Shown here piece by piece: positions 14,618 through 17,580 of a stretch of 17,580 nt of DNA. Both the position numbers and the translations under genes were made by a program. This DNA is from an uncultured Muribaculaceae bacterium. Its GTDB lineage: Bacteria; Bacteroidota; Bacteroidia; Bacteroidales; Muribaculaceae. The notes beneath the pieces were generated by a model, which saw only the letters and a list, made by a program, of their open reading frames with translations, was not told the DNA's origin and made no database searches. Where the stretch lies: assembly GCA_910584495.1 (NCBI GenBank), contig CAJUAR010000065.1, positions 1 through 17,580 on the forward strand, written 5' to 3'. The number at the start of each line of letters is the position of its first letter. Within the stretch, counting starts at the first letter, position 1.

Positions 14618-15811
14618 CTATCTCATCAACCATCGAGGTATATCGACCACAGCTATTCCCTCATAGTCGCTGTCCTCATGTCGTGTCCTTGCAAGCAGCA
14701 TTTTAGGATAGGCATCACGAATTTGCAGCAATGGTTCTACTTCCCGACGAAAAGTATCCTGACCACTGATGTCATCGCTCACCTGTATATATATTTTCTC
14801 ACCGCCTTTCATAGCTACGAAATCTATCTCCTTCTGATAGAGTTTGCCCACATACACCTCATATCCTCGACGTTGGAGTTCTATGAAGACAATGTTTTCA
14901 AGCATACGTCCCCAATCCATGTTGCGTTTGCCAAGTACGGCAAACCTTAGGCCGGTATCGGCAAGATAATATTTGCTCAGTGATTGAAGATAGGTTCTGC
15001 CTCTAACATCGTAGCGTCCGGCTTCGTAGAATACGAATGCGTTGCACAGATGTTCTACATAGCTACCGACTGTCATATGATTTGTCTCCGTACCACCTGA
15101 TATTAATATGTTGCTTATGTTTCTTGCTGAAGATATATTGCTTACGTTATCCATCAAGTATTCTGCGACCTTCTTTAGCAAAGTCGCACTTCCAAGCCTG
15201 TATTTCTCCACAAGGTCGCGAATAAGTATTGTATCATACACATCACGAATATACTTCTCTTTGTCTGAGTCTTTCTTATATGTATATGATCCGGCCAAAC
15301 CGCCAAGTTTTATGTAATGGTCGAAATGGACATCGTAGTCGCCCTCTATTTCAAAATAGGCACAGTACTCCCTGAAGCTGAAGGGATAGACATGTATTTC
15401 CATATAACGACCGGTGAACAGTGTTGCAAGATCACTGCTCAAAAGGAATGCATTCGATCCGGTGAGATAGATGTCGTATTTCTCATCGGAGTGCAGGCTG
15501 TTGATTGTCAACTCAAAATTTTCGCATAGCTGCACCTCGTCTATCAACAGATAATTGTTGACATTCTCTTTATATCGTTGCTCTATATAGTTGTTCAAGG
15601 CATGATATTCCTTCAAAGACTCAAACTTGAGTTTTGTCAAATCGATGCTGATTATATTTGCCGTTGCATCAGTCTTTGCTATATATTCAGCAAAAGCACC
15701 AAGCAATTTCGATTTTCCACAACGACGGATTCCCGTTATTATCTTAATATCGGGAGTATTTATCAAGCACTCTAATCGGCGGTGGTACAACGGTCTATCT
15801 ATAAGTTTCAT
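14618..15811 (-). CDS. AAA ATPase with C-terminal DUF4143 domain
   Basis: ATP-binding protein of 397 residues of the AAA_14/DUF4143 family, whose cellular role is not settled. The Walker A motif is G27-I-R-R-C-G-K33-S34. Walker B is Y-L-L-I-D91-E92-V-Q, and the sensor is L-T-G-S-N (116-120). The C-terminal DUF4143 part has M-L-E305-N-I-V-F-I-E311-L and E-I-D330-F-V followed by Y-I-Q343-V-S. This resembles a PD-(D/E)xK nuclease fold, but with Gln where the catalytic Lys is usual, so nuclease activity is doubtful. The gene is visibly richer in A+T than its neighbours and stands alone between two 57-bp repeats, which suggests acquisition. Copy 2 of the repeat gives it a promoter 48 nt upstream. 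No toxin or antitoxin partner is adjacent. Confidence 0.92.
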   Translation of the reverse strand: MKLIDRPLYHRRLECLINTPDIKIITGIRRCGKSKLLGAFAEYIAKTDATANIISIDLTKLKFESLKEYHALNNYIEQRYKENVNNYLLIDEVQLCENFELTINSLHSDEKYDIYLTGSNAFLLSSDLATLFTGRYMEIHVYPFSFREYCAYFEIEGDYDVHFDHYIKLGGLAGSYTYKKDSDKEKYIRDVYDTILIRDLVEKYRLGSATLLKKVAEYLMDNVSNISSARNISNILISGGTETNHMTVGSYVEHLCNAFVFYEAGRYDVRGRTYLQSLSKYYLADTGLRFAVLGKRNMDWGRMLENIVFIELQRRGYEVYVGKLYQKEIDFVAMKGGEKIYIQVSDDISGQDTFRREVEPLLQIRDAYPKMLLARTRHEDSDYEGIAVVDIPRWLMR

Positions 15812-15859
15812 CAGACTTCGTTTTCCAAACTTGAAAAAATTTTCACTTTGTAAAGCACA

Positions 15860-15916
15860 GCAAAGTTAACCTATTTTTCCCACACTTGCTTAATCTTTAA
15901 TTATTTTTATAGTTTT
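15860..15916. repeat. 57-bp direct repeat, copy 2 (upstream of the ATPase gene)
   Basis: Perfect copy of 14524-14580 in the same orientation. On the minus strand it lies just upstream of the ATPase gene, as copy 1 lies upstream of the SurA-like gene. Its outer end abuts a plus-strand reading frame that has no start codon. Confidence 0.97.
15861..15868 (-). promoter_or_regulatory. -7 element of the ATPase gene promoter
   Basis: Same TAACTTTG element as in repeat copy 1, here 49 nt upstream of the ATPase ATG at 15811. It implies that the ATPase gene is transcribed from a duplicate of the SurA-like gene promoter. Confidence 0.5.
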
Positions 15917-16175
15917 ACATCAGGAGCGCATCAGGAGAAATAACACCATTGCACTCACACTCAAAGCTACCGGGGGCTTCGCGGCCTTCATCCTGCTCAC
16001 TGTGCTATCGACCGTGCTCGAATTGATTCCATTCCTCATTGGCGAAACTCGCGAAACTTTCTGGCACTCACTCGCCGCCGGAACCATGGGCGGCCTGGTA
16101 ATGTCCATGCTTGCCGTGTTTTTCGTCCTCTCCCTCTTCATCATCAGAGCACCAAAAAAAATCAAACAACATTGA
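15894..16175 (+). pseudogene. Startless two-helix membrane protein frame (5' truncated)
   Basis: A frame with no ATG, GTG or TTG at its 5' end runs from a TAA at 15891-15893 to TGA at 16173-16175. It reads H-Q-E-R-I-R-R-N-N-T-I-A-L-T-L-K-A-T-G, then helix 1 (G-F-A-A-F-I-L-L-T-V-L-S-T-V-L-E-L-I-P-F-L), a loop (GETRETFWHSLAAG) and helix 2 (G-L-V-M-S-M-L-A-V-F-F-V-L-S-L-F-I-I-R), ending A-P-K-K-I-K-Q-H. The positive-helix-loop-helix-positive layout is that of a real small membrane protein. The first in-frame ATG, at 16083-16085, falls after helix 1. Upstream the frame passes into repeat copy 2, so the native 5' end was probably replaced. ATT at 15948 as an initiator is a remote alternative. The porin gene starts 42 nt downstream. 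Family unrecognised. Confidence 0.6.
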
Positions 16176-16217
16176 GCCGGTGATTGTTATCATTTCATAA
16201 CTTCATCATTTGGCTTT

Positions 16218-17531
16218 ATGCGACGTTTTTTCACATTTGCTCTCTGCTTGTTTTCTCTGCTCGGCGCACAGGGGCAGAAACCTATGGCCGATGCCCAGAT
16301 CGACAGCACTTTGCTTTCCAACAAGATTGTCTTTGTCGACGGTAAACCGGCCCCGGCAGATATCCAGAATACGGTCGATTCGATCCGCCGTAGAATTTCG
16401 ATGTTCTACTACGACCAATTCCGCCACTTCCAGGATCCCAGCGCACCCTACTTTCTGTTCATGAGCAAGGATGCCCAGCTGGCAATGGGCATAGGCGGGG
16501 CAGTGCGCATGCGTGCCTACTACGACTGGGGCGGGGCTGTTCCTGCTTCGGGCTTTGCACCCTACCTGATTCCCATGAATCCCGACCCTACACGCATGCG
16601 TCAAATCGGCACTACTCCTGCCGGCACGTGTCTTTTCTTCCGCGTGCTGGGCCGCAACAAGCAGCTTGGCGAATACCAACTCTATATCGAGACAAATTTC
16701 AACGGCTATCAGTCGCGCGACCTTCATCTTAAAAAAGCCTATGCCATTATCAACGATTTCACTGTCGGCTACGCCGCAAGTACCTTCTCCGACCCTGCAG
16801 CCCTGCCGCCGACGGTCGATGCACAAGGACCGAACAACAAAATCTCACCGACATCTGTGCTGGTGAGATATATGCCTGTTATTAAAAACAAATGGTATTT
16901 TGCCCTGTCGGCCGAAACGCCTTCGACAAGTATTGGCGACGACGGCGTGAACACCAAAAGACTTTCCGACTGGATGCCCGATTTCGCCGCTTTTGCGCAG
17001 TTCCAGTGGGCTCCGGGCCAACATGTGCGTCTTGCAGGAATCCTTCGCACTATGGGCTACCGCGACCTCAAAGCCGAAAAGAACCATAACGTTGCCGGTT
17101 GGGGTCTTTTGCTAAGCTCGGTGAGCCGTCCTCATTCCCAAATCACATGTTACGCCACGGCAAACTACGGCCATGGCATTGGCAGCCTCGGAGGCGATTT
17201 GCTCATAGGCCGCTACGACCTTATTTCCGACCCCGACACCCCGGGCAGGCTCTATGCGCCATCGTCGCTGGGCTGGTGCCTGGGCGTGCAGTATAACTTC
17301 CGTCCCAACCTTTTTGTGTCGGCAACAGCCAGCCAGAGCCGTCTGCTTCCCTCCCACGCTGTCAGCCCCGACGAATATAAATATGGCATGTTCGGCGCCG
17401 TGAACGTTTTTTGGCACATGACACCGCGCATGCAGTTTGCTGCGGAGTTCGACATTGCAATGCGTCGCAATTTCAACGGCGACCACCGCACGGCTCGCCG
17501 CGCCGGTGTCATGTGCCAGTTTTCGTTTTAG
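16218..17531 (+). CDS. DcaP-like outer-membrane porin
   Basis: Predicted trimeric beta-barrel porin of 437 residues for uptake of small solutes. The signal peptide is MRRFFTFALCLFSLLGAQG. Residues 40-85 (N-T-V-D-S-I-R-R-R-I-S-M-F-Y-Y-D-Q-F-R-H-F) look helical and precede the barrel. From about 85 the sequence alternates hydrophobic and polar strands with aromatic girdles. It includes GIGGAVRMRAYYDWGG and the G-Y-A-A-S-T-F-S-D-P region, both typical of DcaP-type porins. The protein ends in Q-F-S-F, the terminal Phe recognised by the BAM machinery, so the gene is complete. It follows the startless membrane-protein frame by 42 nt. No clear TAnnTTTG promoter was found directly upstream. The substrate is unknown. 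Confidence 0.8.
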   Translation: MRRFFTFALCLFSLLGAQGQKPMADAQIDSTLLSNKIVFVDGKPAPADIQNTVDSIRRRISMFYYDQFRHFQDPSAPYFLFMSKDAQLAMGIGGAVRMRAYYDWGGAVPASGFAPYLIPMNPDPTRMRQIGTTPAGTCLFFRVLGRNKQLGEYQLYIETNFNGYQSRDLHLKKAYAIINDFTVGYAASTFSDPAALPPTVDAQGPNNKISPTSVLVRYMPVIKNKWYFALSAETPSTSIGDDGVNTKRLSDWMPDFAAFAQFQWAPGQHVRLAGILRTMGYRDLKAEKNHNVAGWGLLLSSVSRPHSQITCYATANYGHGIGSLGGDLLIGRYDLISDPDTPGRLYAPSSLGWCLGVQYNFRPNLFVSATASQSRLLPSHAVSPDEYKYGMFGAVNVFWHMTPRMQFAAEFDIAMRRNFNGDHRTARRAGVMCQFSF

Positions 17532-17580
17532 AGCCGGTTCGACAATATCTGTTAATCACCAGGTCGCATGGCTTGGAGTG

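Noticed and set aside
14618..15811. ATPase gene as part of a transposon or toxin-antitoxin pair
   Set aside because: No transposase, terminal inverted repeats or small partner gene is visible. The flanking 57-bp blocks are direct, not inverted, repeats.
1..17580. tRNA, rRNA, CRISPR array or riboswitch
   Set aside because: No cloverleaf, rRNA-like stretch, regularly spaced short repeats or known riboswitch pattern was seen in the intergenic gaps, which are all short.

Overview
The window reads as chromosomal DNA of an anaerobic gut Bacteroidales bacterium, most likely close to Muribaculaceae. Three things point there. Promoters match the Bacteroidetes TAnnTTTG -7 element. Most starts lack a Shine-Dalgarno sequence. 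The first gene carries a type IX secretion-type C-terminal domain beside a style of secreted protein common in this group. The genus call is inference.

Layout. (1) 1-1822, plus strand: two overlapping genes for exported proteins, a short one with a T9SS-type sorting tail and a larger one with fibronectin-III-like regions. They end at a strong hairpin terminator shared with the convergent gene. (2) 1949-2737, minus: a secreted GH16 beta-glucanase with a good promoter at 2823-2853. (3) 2738-3304: the GH16 promoter, a coding-like remnant on the minus strand, a 10-bp inverted repeat and the probable rnf promoter. (4) 3305-8615, plus: a tightly packed operon for an RseC-like protein and the complete Rnf complex in the order B-C-D-G-E-A. 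Rnf couples ferredoxin oxidation to NAD+ reduction and cation export. (5) 8466-14494, minus: a run of genes read SurA-like chaperone, OstA/LptA-like protein, PlsC-type acyltransferase, membrane metallophosphoesterase, FolK-like kinase. The first three fit outer-membrane and lipid biogenesis. The last gene runs convergently into the 3' end of rnfA. (6) 14495-15916: a visibly AT-richer AAA ATPase/DUF4143 gene flanked by two perfect 57-bp direct repeats. Each repeat carries the same promoter-like element, one in front of the SurA-like gene and one in front of the ATPase gene. (7) 15894-16175, plus: a two-helix membrane-protein frame with no usable start codon, abutting the outer repeat. (8) 16218-17531, plus: a DcaP-like outer-membrane porin.

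The most interesting structure is the ATPase cassette. It looks like a recent acquisition or duplication that carries a copy of the SurA-gene promoter and sits against a gene that has lost its start. I found no rRNA, tRNA, CRISPR array, transposase or integrase.
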